Positions 22,047 through 34,800 of a stretch of 64,000 bases of DNA are shown piece by piece. Location of the stretch: NCBI GenBank assembly GCA_949130485.1, contig OX422194.1:3140641-3204640 (forward strand), written 5' to 3'. This DNA comes from Agelas oroides. Its lineage: Eukaryota > Porifera > Demospongiae > Agelasida > Agelasidae. Within the stretch, counting starts at the first letter, position 1. Every line of letters starts with the position of its first letter. Below the pieces are notes generated by a model. That model had not been told where the DNA came from. It saw nothing but the letters and a program-made list of their open reading frames with translations, and made no database searches. The position numbers and the translations under genes were made by a program.

Positions 22047-23373
22047 AATATGCTAAAAAAGCCAGATGGTACTCTACAGAAAGAAACCAAAGATTAACAA
22101 TGATAGTTAACAACACATCCAAGACAAAGGAATTATTTGTGCAATTATAACTGGACAGAGGAGACAACAGACATGGAGTGAACCTGAGCAAGCCCCACAC
22201 TAGCAAGAAGGAAGATGAATTTTCTCTATATACATATCTGTCCCATATATACAGCTACACTTTAATTTAACGCAATAGCAAGATCTTCACTCTGATCTGC
22301 ATGGCATCAAGACTGTGTCAGTGAAGCTAAGTGTTTCAGTGCAATTAGAGATAAGATATGTAACTGTTTGGGAGAGATAGATGAAGTGTGAGCCTCCACT
22401 GTACAAGGGCAAGCAGTTGTGTACAAAAACCAGGCTGTTTACACAACGCAGAAAGTGGTAGAGATTCTTCTACCATTTGATTGTCCATGTCGTTGGTGAC
22501 CTTTGACACCTCTGCTATTGTGTAAGTAAAGACTACATTTGGCAAGACATGCAGGTGTGTTCACATTCACAGACAACAGAGTTCAGCAGGAGGCCAGACT
22601 TTACTTACAGTGGGTGCAGAAATTGAGCTAGAGTAGTTGCCTAGACAGGACAAAATTAATGTTCAACATGTAGTATGTTCTCATGTAAGAACTTGCGCAT
22701 GGATTGCTTATAGACAATGGCAATCACTGGTAGTTAGACATGCATGGTCTATATGCTGTGTGGTAATGCACTGGTGAAGCCTTGTTAGCCGAACAATACT
22801 GCTCTGTATTGCTTGCTCAGGCTTGTCCCCCAATACTTTACATTCCCAATAGTTCTATCCTGTTATTAAAATGTACATTTAGCACTGGTAACCGTGCAAA
22901 TTTTCAGCTGGTATCCTACCAGAAAGGAATGCACTATATGTGCTAACCCACCATCACAGGTACATGCATCAGTAATTAACCTTACAATGTCACAGGCTTA
23001 TGCATGTCATTTTGTAGCATATTTGCTAACATCAAGGCCACAGCAAGCTGGCAACCTTTTAGAGTGGTCGAGGTTTCTACGTACTACCACATCTGTTTGG
23101 TAAGTTTAAAGTTCAGTATACGTGTAATCTTATTTTCTCACACTACAAGCACACTTTCAACAGTACCATTCACCAATGACATTCACGTGTACACTGTACA
23201 TAAAGTAACAACAATTAAACCCTCACCCAAACAAAAGCCAAACACACAGAGCTACAAAGACTTGAATACTCAGAATCCACAATAGCCTGGTACCTGGAGT
23301 GAAGAAAGAGCACCTGGTACACATAGATGCGCTTGCGGTTAATTCAAATATTGCGGTCACATTTATGACATTA
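22047..23373. other. Region upstream of PTBP, no gene recognised
   Basis: Upstream flank or 5' UTR region of PTBP. The stretch 22570-22830 shares sequence with 45250-45475 (caggaggccagac; tggtgaagycttgtta; attgcttgctcaggct), an old dispersed repeat. No supportable coding exon. Confidence 0.45.
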
Positions 23374-23875
23374 CCGTAGTCTCACAAAAGACTGCCCACC
23401 CTCAAAAGAGTGCCCACTCCCTACTTTTGGTTCAATTTCCTGTATTGGGTCAAAGTTTACTCAAATGAGCACCCACCTTGGAGCAAGCTTTGCGTAGTTA
23501 CATCAAGCACATTCGTGGAGTTTGAGATGCACAGCCTCCAGCGCTATCCATAGCTGAGGTAAGAAACTTGGTGTTATGCTTCACCAACAGTTATGCATAG
23601 ACAGACGTGCACCGCAAGCTACACCATGCTCACGGTGCATGGTGCTGTTCAGAGGGCTCTGTGCCGTCACGACTAGACTTCGAAGTGGTCAGTGGCTCCA
23701 TTTTACGTTATTTTTTGTCCAAATATTTGCTTTGAGGGCACATTGAGATTTCCCTAGACATGACATGGGCGCTATTTCGTGATTAAATGCAGAAACACTC
23801 AAAAGAGCACCCACCACCCTCTTTGGCAGGCTTGTAAGGTGCTCCGCCCATCTGCACTATTTCGTGAGACAATGG
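23374..23875. mobile_element. TA-flanked MITE, 'CCGTA' group (GCCCACC type, copy 2)
   Basis: Ends CCGTAGTCTCACAAAAG and TTTCGTGAGACAATGG, flanked by TA. The interior corresponds to 4568-5045 with scattered differences. Confidence 0.82.
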
Positions 23876-25891
23876 TATAACTTTGGAGGGGCATGTGCCG
23901 TGACAAAGTTCAAGCACTAGCCTTGCATCTCAGTATGTCGTTTGTGGCTTATTGTCACCTGCTCTAGCAAACCGGATCCAGCATGGATAACGTGCAAGAC
24001 CAGGCGGCCATCATAAAATAGCCTACCGAACCATGTATAATCAACTTTAGAGATCTCAATTGTGGCCCTTACACAGTTCAAGAAGGCAGTCAGTGGCTTT
24101 GTTGCAACTCATTTAGTCTAAAGAAGAGCTTATCAGCTGATCAAGGATACCAACATTGAATACTATCATTATCCTGATAAGTATACTATCAAGTTCGAAG
24201 CTTGATGTTATAACATGGAAGAGTCTGAAAATAATCCAGAGTCTCCACATTTTGGGGAGATTAAGTACATGCCCAAACAGTGTGTACCAGGCACTTCTCC
24301 ATTTTTTGCCGCACCAGGTAAAAAGCTAAATCCACAACTAAGAGAAGTTTCAATGCTTTACGTGGACTGAGTGTGTACCACTTTACAATCTCTCCCTAAG
24401 AACACAGTTTCAACTCCCAACAAACCATGTACTGATAATTGTGCATGTGTGGCATATTTCACTGGTCACAACTGAAAGAAGAACACTAACATATCTTGCT
24501 CGATAATACCACGTAGTTGAGTTATCATCCACCCCCACAGGTGAGTGAGACTCACTAGAGAGCCTATTGTGAATGGCCAGCATGCATAATGGGACTCATC
24601 TAGTGGAATAATCAAAGTATGCTTTAATTTGCCACAATGACACAGGAACACTCCACATGATGCCACAATGACACAGGAACACTGCACATTGCTGTACCAC
24701 TGCAACATGAGTACAGACACTTCTGAAGGTCAGGAAACCAAACTACATACGTGCACCAACACGAGTATATTCATGCGATATGTAGTTAGCCTAGCAGGTT
24801 GTCGTCTAGCCTCACAAGAGCTCAGAACCAACAGCGTTTTTCGTCATTTCCAGTGGCAAATACGGCTGCTCTGTGAGACATATGTAGCTATCAACGTTCA
24901 AGCTATGGTATGTATTGACCTAACTCATGATCTAGGTAGGACAACTTGTATGTTTGGGTATTGAGTTATAGTGCAGACCAGCCCAGAATGCTGTCCAGCA
25001 TCCAGGAAGCAGTTAACTCAGAAGCTGCAGTAATAGCTGACTCAGATGGTGAGACCTCAAATTGGTTGCTTTAATATAACACCAAGCATAGGTACCCATA
25101 GCTGCATTGTAGTAGCCAGTAGTGTTCTTGAATTTGGAGAGAGCTAGGGCAAAGTTGTCATTTCGGCATAAGATAATGCATACTTTCACTTCCAGTGAGT
25201 CCACAGCATGAGTCCATTTCGCAGTCCTTTTGCATTTTACAGTAGGTCTCATTAGGAAGTGTAAAAGTAATTTTTGGCAAATGTCACTTCCTCAGCCGGT
25301 AGACTACTGCTGTTTGTTAAGGATTGCTGATAAAGGATACCGTACCATGATCTCCCTACGAACAGAAAAACCATTCACAACATCAGCAAAAGTTTGTCAA
25401 ACTCAAGTTGGTAACAGACAACTTTCTTCAGAAATTCATGTGTCCTTTCAAACAAAGAGAGTGGGTTTACTTTCATATTCCACTTGAAACAAGCAATAAG
25501 CCAAGTTTGTCAGCCAATATAAGCCAAGCACAAATAATGAGGTAAAAAAGAGGTTGGTTACTGCATGGCTTACCAAATTTATTCATTGTGATGACAGCTG
25601 TGCTCATATGGTCTGGTTTATAAGCACACCTGACAAAGGTGGGCATACTCTCTGCTGGCCACAAGATTAATATTTGTCAACTTCATCTCAAAACTCTATG
25701 GGACACAAACTATGACTGTAGTCTTTTCATTCAAAGTTAGCCAATCAACTCAAACGGGGCAATGCAGACTGTCAATGTCAAAAGGGGTTGTGTAAAATTC
25801 CTCACTCTTTGAACATTTTCTCCCACTATGATAGGAAAGAGAGTGTAGGGGGTACAATCTTTTTCCCCATCTTATTACAATGAGAAAAAAA
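23876..25891. other. Intergenic sequence
   Basis: Only short open frames and no recognisable domain. Contains a 31-bp tandem duplication at 24630-24691 (tgccacaatgacacaggaac twice). Confidence 0.45.
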
Positions 25892-26364
25892 CAGTGGGGG
25901 GTACACTCTTTCTCCCCATCCGTAAGGTGGGGAAGAACAGTGGGGGCACACTGTTCTCCCCATCTGTAAGGTGGGGAAGAACAGTGGGGGGCACACTCTT
26001 TCTCCCCATCTGTAAGGTGGGGAAGAACAGTGGGGGCACACTGTTCTCCCCATCTGTAAGGTGGGGAACAACAGTGGGGGGCACACTCTTTCTCCCCATC
26101 TGTAAGGTGGGGAAGAACAGTGGGGGCACACTGTTCTCCCCATCTGTAAGGTGGGGAAGAACAGTGGGGGGCACACTCTTTCTCCCCATCTGTAAGGTGG
26201 GGAAGAACAGTGGGGGGTACACTCTTTCTCCCCATCTGTAAGGTGGGGAAGAACAGTGGGGGCACACTCTTTCTCCCCATCTGTAAGGTGGGGAAGAACA
26301 GTGGGGGGCACACTCTTTCTCCCCATCTGTAAGGTGGGGAAGAACAGTGGGGGGTACACTGTTT
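25892..26364. repeat. 44/46-bp minisatellite, about 10-11 units
   Basis: Units read CAGTGGGGG(G)(C/T)ACACT...CTCCCCATCTGTAAGG then TGGGGAAGAA. Two lengths, 44 and 46 bp, alternate in the left half. Each unit can form a CCCCATC/GGTGGGG stem. Because the unit is not a multiple of three, all three minus-strand frames and one plus frame stay open; this is not taken as evidence of coding. Confidence 0.92.
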
Positions 26365-26568
26365 CCAAAAGAAAATGAGAACATCCAACAGGTACTAGTG
26401 TAACCTCTAACAAAGACCTAGGAGGTGTGACTTATGTAGGAGGTATGACATAGCACAGCAAAGTCTGAGGCTTGGTAGTCGAGTCACGTTGCATTCTCAG
26501 CCCTACATGTAATGCGGAATGTATTTCATACTTTTGGCCCCCATGGGGCCCCCTGCAAACTGCAGGCA

Positions 26569-26745
26569 CAATAGCCTTGTTCCCAGGCCCATTCGAAAAA
26601 TCGGAGAAAAGGGCCTGGTATCCACTGTTCACGAATGCGCTTAATTAGTGCGTAAAGCTCATGTGAAATTGTGCAAGGGTGTGTCAAATGATGGTCTACA
26701 TCATGTGGTTATGAACTATGACGTTACATACATCAGCTCTTATAT
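26569..26745 (-). repeat. Fragment with TAGCCTTGTTCCCAGGC end
   Basis: Inverted copy of 18690-18885 (ggcctggtatcc, gcgcttaatt, catgtggttatgaac). It lies immediately left of the 26748 element. Confidence 0.65.
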
Positions 26746-27047
26746 TACAAGTCACAAAAAAGTTTTCTGAATGAAAACAAGTGCATGTAGGGATGGAACC
26801 CTCAAAAACCAACCAAACTAGATGGGAATGACACCACAACAATTTCACACCATCCCTACATCTTGTGCCATTTTGCCAACTATACTTTGTGTTTGTTAGT
26901 TGTGTTCATAGGAGGGTTGTTGAAGGCAGTGGGATGGGTAGTGCTGGGTGTGGAGTGCATGTTGATGTGCATGGGGGGTGAGTTATGTTGTGGGTGGCTG
27001 TGATGTAGTTGCTATGCTGAGGATGGCAGGTATGGTCTGTCTTGAAT

Positions 27048-27242
27048 TAGTCTTGCAAGCCAGACCCTTTCTGCGCAGCACCAATCGCGTTCAGTATGCG
27101 GCACACAGAGGGAAGAAGTTTGATGTTTGGATTTACAATTTCACTTCAAAGCATTTATGACGATTCTTAGTGCCTTCCTCTGCGTGCCAATACTGAAAGC
27201 GATCTGCACTGTGGAACGGAAAGGGTCTGGCTTGTGAGACTA
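27048..27242. mobile_element. MULE-like MITE, 195 bp, perfect 9-bp duplication
   Basis: Ends TAGTCTTGCAAGCCAGACCC and GGGTCTGGCTTGTGAGACTA; flanked by GTCTTGAAT at 27039-27047 and 27243-27251. Nested inside the inverted-repeat block of the 26748 element. Confidence 0.92.
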
Positions 27243-28341
27243 GTCTTGAATGCAGAAACTGTCAAGTGCATGAGCTGGGTCTGTTGGAGTAAGTGATGTT
27301 GTGAAATTTTATTGCTGCTGAACATGGCAGATATGGATTGTCTTTATGTAAAAGGCTGTGGAGTGAGCAGCGTTAACTACAGCTAGTATTCATTTAGTGG
27401 GTGTGAATAGACTAGAGAGTTTACTGGTGTGCATAGTTGGCAAAATGGCACAAGATGTAGGGATGGTGTGAAATTGTTGTGGTGTCATTCCCATCTAGTT
27501 TGGTTGGTTTTTGAGGGTTCCATCCCTACATGCACTTGTTTTCATTCAGAAAACTTTTTTGTGACTTGTTCCTGCTCTTTTTTTTTTGTATTGCTTTTTA
27601 GGAATGGTAAGAGAGAAGTGACATGGGAGGGTAGGCCGAGGGGAAGATGCATGGTGTGTACAGTATGATAGTAGAAAGAGCTAAGAATTGTCATAAATTC
27701 AAACGCTTTGAAGTGAAATCGTCAATCCAAACATCAAACTTCGGGGGGTTTAGAAGTACAGTCCAAGCAAAGCCTCATACAAACCAAGTGAAAAGCAGAT
27801 GAGTTTAATAAGGCTTTGCATGCAAGCTTATAAATCCTGTGCTCATTTCACGTGGACTACTAATGGGTTCACCGAAAAACTCTCCATAGACTGTCACCAG
27901 AGTATTGAGTCGTAAGACCCCATTACAGAACTGTTTGATGGTGAGTAGCTATAGTCTAAATCGGTTTGAAACGAACGCATAGGGGTCTGTGGAGCTGAAC
28001 AACCGCCAGTTCTGTGGCCACCTCTATAGTGCAGAAGTTTGGAATGAAGCCATGCACTGTTGACTCGGTACTACTAGAGTTTGAGTATACCAAGCTACCA
28101 ATAGGCTGCCACTTGCTTCGTTGGAGGAATATGAAGACTCAGGCACAACACAAAAGGAGGATGTTAAGAAGACACCAGCCAAAGTGCTACCATCAACTCG
28201 CAGTAAACATTGTATGTGTACTATATGCATGTAAATGACTATAACAAGCAAATTTGAAATGTGAAAGTTGACAATAAAACTTGAAATTGAATATCAGTGG
28301 CTAGTGTTCTAAGTCATATGAAGTACTTGATGGTTAAAACA

Positions 28342-28881
28342 CTAGCTGGCATAGTACCGTCTATACCACTTGAGCTTGGCTTTTGCAGCCTTCAAATTAG
28401 TCATACGAGCTGCTGCCCTTTTTTTGTCAGGGTTCCTCCAATAACTACTATGGGAGGATACGCAGGAAGCTGCCCTTCCTTTCTCAGGGTCCTCCCAATA
28501 GCGGGTATGGGAGGATACGCGGGAAGCTGCCCTTCCTTTCTCAGGGTCCTCCCAATAACGGGTATGGGAGGATGCCCTGGAAGATGCCCTTTTGGTCTCA
28601 GGGTCCTCCCAATAACGGGTATGGGAGGACGCCCTTTTGGTCTCAGGGTCCTTCCAATAACAGGCATGGGAGGACGCCCTTTTCGTCTCAGGGTCCTTCC
28701 AATAACAGGCATGGGAGGACGCCCGGGAAGTTGCCCTATGTTTCTCCGGGTCCTTCCAGTAATTATTACGGGACGCTTGCCTTTTTTTCCCCTTAGTTTC
28801 GCAGGTAGTTCTGCTTGTCCTGTGCTCGTTTCTTTCGGACATTACGCATATTGCGTTCGATGTAAAGTGCAGCACAACCAC
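28342..28881 (-). CDS. Transposon-encoded protein fragment with YW(K/E)DPE repeats
   Basis: A 179-codon open frame. The N-terminal 45 residues contain Cys and basic residues (SERNEHRTSRTTCETKGKKR). Then about seven tandem repeats of 15 or 19 residues follow, centred on YWKDPEKHRATSRA / YWEDPEKGRAASR, with a closing KAAKAKLKWYRRYY. The DNA repeat is visible as 45/57-bp units with GGTCCTCCCAATAACGGGTA. From memory, similar arrays with a DPEKK core occur at the N-terminus of Helitron-type proteins in cnidarians and sponges. No Rep or helicase domain is present here. The frame is intact in this copy but shifted in the copy at 43.7 kb. Confidence 0.55.
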   Translation of the reverse strand: MVVLHFTSNAICVMSERNEHRTSRTTCETKGKKRQASRNNYWKDPEKHRATSRASSHACYWKDPETKRASSHACYWKDPETKRASSHTRYWEDPETKRASSRASSHTRYWEDPEKGRAASRVSSHTRYWEDPEKGRAASCVSSHSSYWRNPDKKRAAARMTNLKAAKAKLKWYRRYYAS

Positions 28882-29478
28882 GTCAACTGATCCACGAAAT
28901 CAGATTTGCAAACTGCAACGCTCAATCACAATTCTCACCTTCTCGATCTACGAAGTACTGAACCACGTGCTCAGTTGAACCCTGGTGACGTAATTATGAG
29001 TCATATTTAATTCGAGCAAAATGGCGTGTAGCAGCTAGCGTAAGTGTGAGATTACCTGAGAATCGCCGACAAGTTTGAGTTCTTTATTTTAGACCGATAA
29101 GTGGCAGGTGCAATACCTAGTGATTTATCCTGTTGTTTTGCGTTTGAATCGTTGTAAAAGCTCCAGCCGTTATCGTGCTATCGCGGTGAGAGGAAGAAGA
29201 AGAAGAAGTCAGAAGATAGACGATTTGTCCGTTTTGGCGACTTGCCGGTCTGGTGCTTAGCGATACTTTCCAGCAAACTTAACAGTCTTTTTGCTCATGA
29301 AAACACTCGATAATGCCTGATATGGCTCATACAGGCCTTTGACTAATCTAACGAAGACATTTCGAGCGTGTTATTTGTGCACTTTTAATGTGGCGGCCAT
29401 TTTTTTTCGGGATCATCCCTACATATGGCGTACTACCGTACGCCATGATATCACCAAAGAGGTGAGCGCTGCTCTCCT

Positions 29479-29934
29479 AGCCCTTTGCCCAGGCCTTCTG
29501 ACGCCAGCACTTATCATTGAACTGCACTGTCAACGCAAGACCATCTTCACACTACAAATGTAAGCTATAACTTTGTGACACGAATTAAACTTGCCAAAAC
29601 CCATAAGCAGCCAGCATAAATGCTTCATAGACGCTTTCTTTTCGTGTTTTAGTGCCGTCGCTTCGCCTCCAAGTCACAGGAAGGCATACAACACGGCAGA
29701 ATCCAGGCCTTGCACACAAATAGCCATTGTCAGCAGTGTACAATTAAATATACGGCAAAATACACGTACATGACGTCACGGCACACGGAGGTAACACGGT
29801 ATTATCCTGAATTCCCGGAATGTCGGGAAATTAAGCGCATGCGCAAACAGTGGATACCAGGCCCTCTTCTCCGATCATTCAAATGGGTTCCAATATTTCG
29901 AACGGGCCTGAACTGGGCCTGGGAACGAGGCAAC
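29479..29934. repeat. Element with TAGCC...CCCAGGCC ends
   Basis: Starts TAGCCCTTTGCCCAGGCC and ends GGGCCTGGGAACGAGGC. The interior is related in reverse complement to 18250-18682. No clean target duplication was found. Confidence 0.6.
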
Positions 29935-31007
29935 AGGCTGCTGTTGAGTAAGCAGTTGAACTACACACTATAGCTGGTGCTACTAAGCAGTGAGCGAGTT
30001 CAGCATGAACATCTAGCTCAACCTCCATAGCTCATGATCTCAATCGTAGATAGCACTACCGAGAAGCAAGTGAGCTCGGCATGAGTTTCCAGCACTTTCA
30101 GTTGAACCAGCAAGTGAAATTGGTGTAAGCACCCAGTTTGATGTACATCGCTCAGTAATTTTTGTTCGCCACGCACTAGACAGTCACACAGCCAACATGA
30201 TTTTGCTCTCCAATCTGATTGGAGGTGCCCTGCCTGAGCCACCGGAAGTCAATGGTTTGAACCCCCCAATGTTACCAGGCTCTTTCCTCCCATGTGTGGA
30301 AGAGGAAATGAGCCTGGGAACGAGGCTAGTCATTCCCACACCCATTACTCTAAGTGCAGTCAATAGTTAAGACAGATTTTAAGCAGTTGGTCAATGGTCA
30401 AAGAACCAACTGCCAGTTCAACATAGCTTCATTCTTAGACCACGCTCAGCTTTCTGTCACTTGCACAGAAGCACAGCCAATACTGCACAGTATAGGCTGG
30501 TTTACAAACAAGCATGGGTACAGGAGTAGCCATGCTTCAAGCTGTGCCCAACGTTCCCTCACACATGAACCCGCATATAAGGTTCAAAGGTCAAGGATCA
30601 CAGCCACAGTTGTGACTACAGACTGTACAGTGGGTATGGGAGTGACCCCCTAGAGTTGATTGACAGAGAACCGTCTTTCTCTTTGACAATAGTCCACACT
30701 TCAATACTAGATGGTCAATACTTTTGCCACAGCTCTACATATAGTTAACACTGAGAAAAGTTTCCTCGGGTATACGTAACCTGACATGAAGCGATCACAA
30801 ATTAAACTTACAGAATTCCAGTATCTTTGTCGTTGTGATCAACCAATACTGGTGATACAGCCGTGAGGTGCCACAGACGCTCGGATCGCGGAGGTGTCAG
30901 GACCGAGATAACAGACAGACACACAGGACTTGCACTACCGTATTATCAGGCGAGTCTAGCGTGTACCTATTTCAACGCACGAACATACAAAATTACTTTT
31001 GTTTGTG
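29935..31007. other. Intergenic sequence
   Basis: No gene recognised. A short hairpin at 30276-30340 (CCAGGCTC...GAGCCTGG, then GAACGAGGCTA) is a degraded member of the TAGCCTCG-ended group. Confidence 0.4.
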
Positions 31008-31016
31008 AGAGATAGT

Positions 31017-31094
31017 TAGCCTCGTACGATCCCAGGCCGTTCCAGCCTCCATACGATAAAAACTGGAAGCAGGAACGGCCTGGGAACGAGGCCA
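31017..31094. mobile_element. MULE-like MITE, 78 bp
   Basis: Begins TAGCCTCGTACGATCCCAGG and ends CCTGGGAACGAGGCCA; flanked by AGAGATAGT (31008-31016) and AGAGACAGT (31095-31103), a 9-bp duplication with one mismatch. Confidence 0.82.
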
Positions 31095-31689
31095 AGAGAC
31101 AGTAATGTTCAGTCATGCCACAGATAGTGATGGTGCATGCTAAGTTGTGTTGTTTTGGTTTGCTCAAAATTTATTTTAGTAAAGACTAAAACTAAAATGA
31201 GTTTGTGAGTAGCTATGTACTCTAAATTGATTACTAAATTAACAAAAAAATCACAACAAAATGCATCTGTTCACACACTACTGTGTTCCTTCTTGTTTCA
31301 AGACTACAGTGGAACCCTCTAATGTGCACATCAGGCTCCACTGTATACATACTGAAAACTAGCACAATCTAATTTGATCTCGAACTATAACACAACAAAA
31401 TTATAATAATGATTCCTCCATCTCAATTTACCAAAACTAATACTAAAATGGTTTCTACTAATCTATTAAAACTAAAATTACAGTAAAACAAATGCAACAT
31501 TACTGCGGGTATTTAGCTAGCTACACCATACAAAAACTGCATTCTACTACTAGAGAAGCAAAGAGAATTATAATGCAACAGCAAATTATGGGACTGAAAG
31601 GAAATTGAGGAACTCACCAGTGAAGAAAACTACATGTACATGAAACTGTACTCTAAGCAAACTGAACTTTCATAATGGTATCAGCACTT
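31095..31689. other. 3' flank of the Ig-domain gene
   Basis: AT-rich sequence without open frames or recognised repeats, apart from a short AGTGGAACCCTCTAATG / CTCCACTG foldback at about 31310-31345. May hold the 3' UTR of the gene ending at 31690 or intron sequence if that gene continues. Confidence 0.4.
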
Positions 31690-31847
31690 TCATGCATTTA
31701 CAGCTAAAGCCCCAGCAACCATTCCAACAATGATGGCAGCAGTAATGTCTGAGAGGGAGTAGCCACTGACCACACCATTGCCCACGGTGGGAGGAGGAAA
31801 GGAAAAAGAAAAGACCACAGCTGTTGATCCTGACGAATCAGTGGGAG
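31690..31847 (-). CDS. Ig gene exon 4, stalk and hydrophobic C-terminus
   Basis: Acceptor cctcatgcag in phase 1. Ser/Thr/Pro-rich stalk (PTDSSGSTAVVFSFSFPPPT), then GNGVVSGYSLSD and a hydrophobic segment to the stop at 31690-31692. Possible alternative donor at 31696-31701. Confidence 0.7.
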
Positions 31848-34800
31848 CTGCATGAGGAAGCAAACACATGAATGCAGCTTATGTCACAATTATCACCCAA
31901 AACAGTTGTGAATTTTGAAGTTACTGTAATGGCTAAGTAATAACCAGGCAATAGGCAGTTGGGTGTGGACTCTGTTTAGTTAGCACCTCTGTTTGTTATA
32001 TATGTGGGCAAGAGGATATTGCGTGTTAAATCTAATTATTACGTATCTTACAATTCCAGAACTTCCTGAGGATAGAGTCTAGAACTATCCATATTTGGTT
32101 TACTGTTTTTGTGTATAAGTAGCTGTGTCATACGTAGCTGTCTGTAGGTTCAGTTATCGATCTGGATTATCTTCAACCTTGCAACTCTACATGTGCTGTG
32201 GCCACTTCCTTTCTTATAATTGCTTTTGTCAGTGTTGAACTGTCACAGGAAATTTTCTATGACTGAACTTCTAATGTTGAACTTGGCCCATACACAAAGT
32301 GCTGCCACTAGTCAGAGCAAAAGCTGAATGAATGCCTTTGATTGATATTTACACAATATTCATGGGCCAGAAGAATTGATTTCAGAAAAAAAAAAGTTAC
32401 ATCAGTTGGAGTTGATACACCCAATGCTTGGAGGAGGTGCAACCATGCACACTGCATCATTTTTGGCAATGCCATGTGTATCACCATCACCATTCACTAT
32501 GCATAAGGTATGCCAGCTTAATGTGCTACGATCAGTGACCAAAGAGTCTAAATGCATGTCCATTACAAGTGCACTTCAGTCTGCATTGCAGCTGGAAAGA
32601 GGTCATGCAATTCGAAAGTTCATGTAATACAGGATGCAATTCTACAAGCAGGCAAAGCTTGTTATAGGGCATAAAAAAGGTTTTTAGTGCAAAAAAGGTC
32701 AGCCCAGTTGTCCATTCCAGTAAGTCCATTCCACCAATCCAGTCCAGTGATTGTAGGCAACCCATTCATTATGTACCCAACATCAAACCCTAAATGAAAA
32801 CAAATCACCTTTTCACCAAGCTATTCCAAAACTCCTCTACCATCAGAGATCTCAATTGAGAGGAACTAACATAAGTACGATGTAACTCTTGAATTTGTGC
32901 TCACTATATATTTGGATTGAACACCTTTAAATGTACACTGTGTTTATAGAGTACCGGTAATGAACATTGACTTTCAGCGGCTATACACAGTAATTACAAT
33001 TTCCAGTAAAGATATAACATAGACCAATCAACAGTGGAGCACTAAAAGACCTAAAAGATAATACCCATTTGTCAGCAAAATGTTTAATGCAGGCACTTCA
33101 GCTAATAAAATTCACTTCACAATATCTTAAAGTACAGGTACCTGCACAGCCTAATGAAATGGCTATCATTTTGTAGCTCCTTTTAACGCTCTATCTACTT
33201 TCATTTTGGTGACCATGAACGTAGAATATTGAAAACACTCAGGTTTGAATTGACTGTATATACGCTATACGATATGGGTATTTAGTTGTGTAACTAGTTA
33301 GATAATAGCAATGGTCCTAATATGTGACACCACAGTCATGTAAACTGGGTGCTACAGCTCAAAGTTGGCGTAATCTTGGTTGGAAAAATCTGCCTTGCCT
33401 AGGGTGTCTCTATTCACTGGACTGGACTGACCTTCAGCCACTAAAAACACACAGTCTTATACTGCACAGATCTAGGTTTCCTGGCACAGCTGGAGCATGC
33501 AGAAATGGCCAGAGTATTTTCAATTCATCAAACACTCCTGGTCAGAACTAGCCAGCTTCAAATGAGGTAAAATTGTGGACGATGTAATGCTACAGCACTG
33601 AAGTGAAGGTCTATGGCCTCAACTTTATACACATTACCCAGGTTTTCTTCTTTCAGTGCAGACACTCGCCTGAGTTCTATAGATCACCACAGGTAGAAAT
33701 TTACTTGTATAGCATTGTGAGCTGCCAATGGTATTTTACACCACAGTTAACTGTCACTCCAGCGTGATCAGTATTGTAAAACAAGCTTGCCCCAGCCTGT
33801 ATAATCAAGTGACCATTAAGGCTAGTTCATGGGTTGTGGCTTCACACACTAAGTATTTACTTCTGAAGAGCAACAGGCAGGTTTGTGAGCAGTGCAGCTT
33901 TATGCAAAATACAAGATCCCCCAAATCAGTGACAAGTGAGATACACAAGAAGCAGCTTCTATCAAGGCAATAGACTGACTGTACAGCTACCTCTTCATTA
34001 TGCAGTTGCTCTCCAGCAGTATAGTTAGCCCCACCCATTTGGAAACCATCTGTAGTCGAAAGGGCATGGGCAGCAAAAGGGCCATGTTTTTAAAGGCTTA
34101 GTATGATGACTCTACTGGTAGGTGAGTCTAATTACAGAGCATTAAAATAACTTTTAGTGGTAAACGGGTCACAGTCCAGTGAATAGAGACACCTGTCTTG
34201 CTTGTGGTGTGTATGAAAATGGAAGAATGGCACTCTCCCTTCCCCCAAAACAATAACAACAAAACCAGTGAAAACAAACAAGCAAACTAACAACAAAAAA
34301 AAAAAAACAGGAAAACCTGGCAGAATTTATCATGTGAATAAGATGTGAAAGTGGATTATAGAGGAGTGATAAAGTTGTGCGCACTTAACTAGCTTGAGAA
34401 TGACTTTCTTCCTGGTCTAGCTACCTAGACTCTACCCCATGCCAGAGCTCTGGTGGTTCAGTAGTATAAGTATCAGACTAGCATTCAGAAGACCCACATT
34501 CAAGTCCTTGGTGGCCATGCACATCAACTGAATAAAAACCTCTTCCAAAACCTACTAGATCTTGGAGAAATGTAGCGGTGACCTGTTTGTGACTAGTGTG
34601 AGGTAAAAATTAAGTTCATAGTTGTGCTTTGGTAGTTGCCTTAAAGCAGGCTGGCCTTAAGAGATTGCTTGCTTTTGACACACCATGTAACAGGTTGGTT
34701 GTTCAACCACTGTGGATTAAGTAAGACCACACATGACTCAATGTTTCATTATCCACCAATAATTCCCTCTGTGTTTGAATACCTAAAGCTATTGACTGAA

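Larger units (their letters stand above)
26748..29450 (-). mobile_element. Helitron2/Helentron-like element, copy 1 (longest)
   Basis: The left part (26748-27568) is an inverted-repeat block with arms of about 133 bp. The body 27840-29450 is shared with 48100-49378 and its right portion with 43620-44387. The right end reads CATCCCTACATAT, then a stem-loop GGCGTAC-TACC-GTACGCC, then ATGATA, after which the three copies diverge. Carries a minus-strand open frame with DPEK repeats and a nested MULE-like MITE. The class assignment is an inference from the inverted subterminal motif plus hairpin. Confidence 0.6.

Noticed and set aside
25750-26413. Three overlapping minus-strand frames of 169-212 codons
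   Set aside because: They are the three readings of the 44/46-bp minisatellite; a stop-free unit keeps every frame open. The peptides are the same repeat read out of phase.
30018-30242. Minus-strand frame with many Cys and Leu (74 codons)
   Set aside because: No acceptor or donor in a phase that would extend the Ig gene, and no recognisable domain.
34447-34520. Possible tRNA-Ala gene
   Set aside because: A and B boxes are present but acceptor and T stems do not pair properly, and a SINE body follows.
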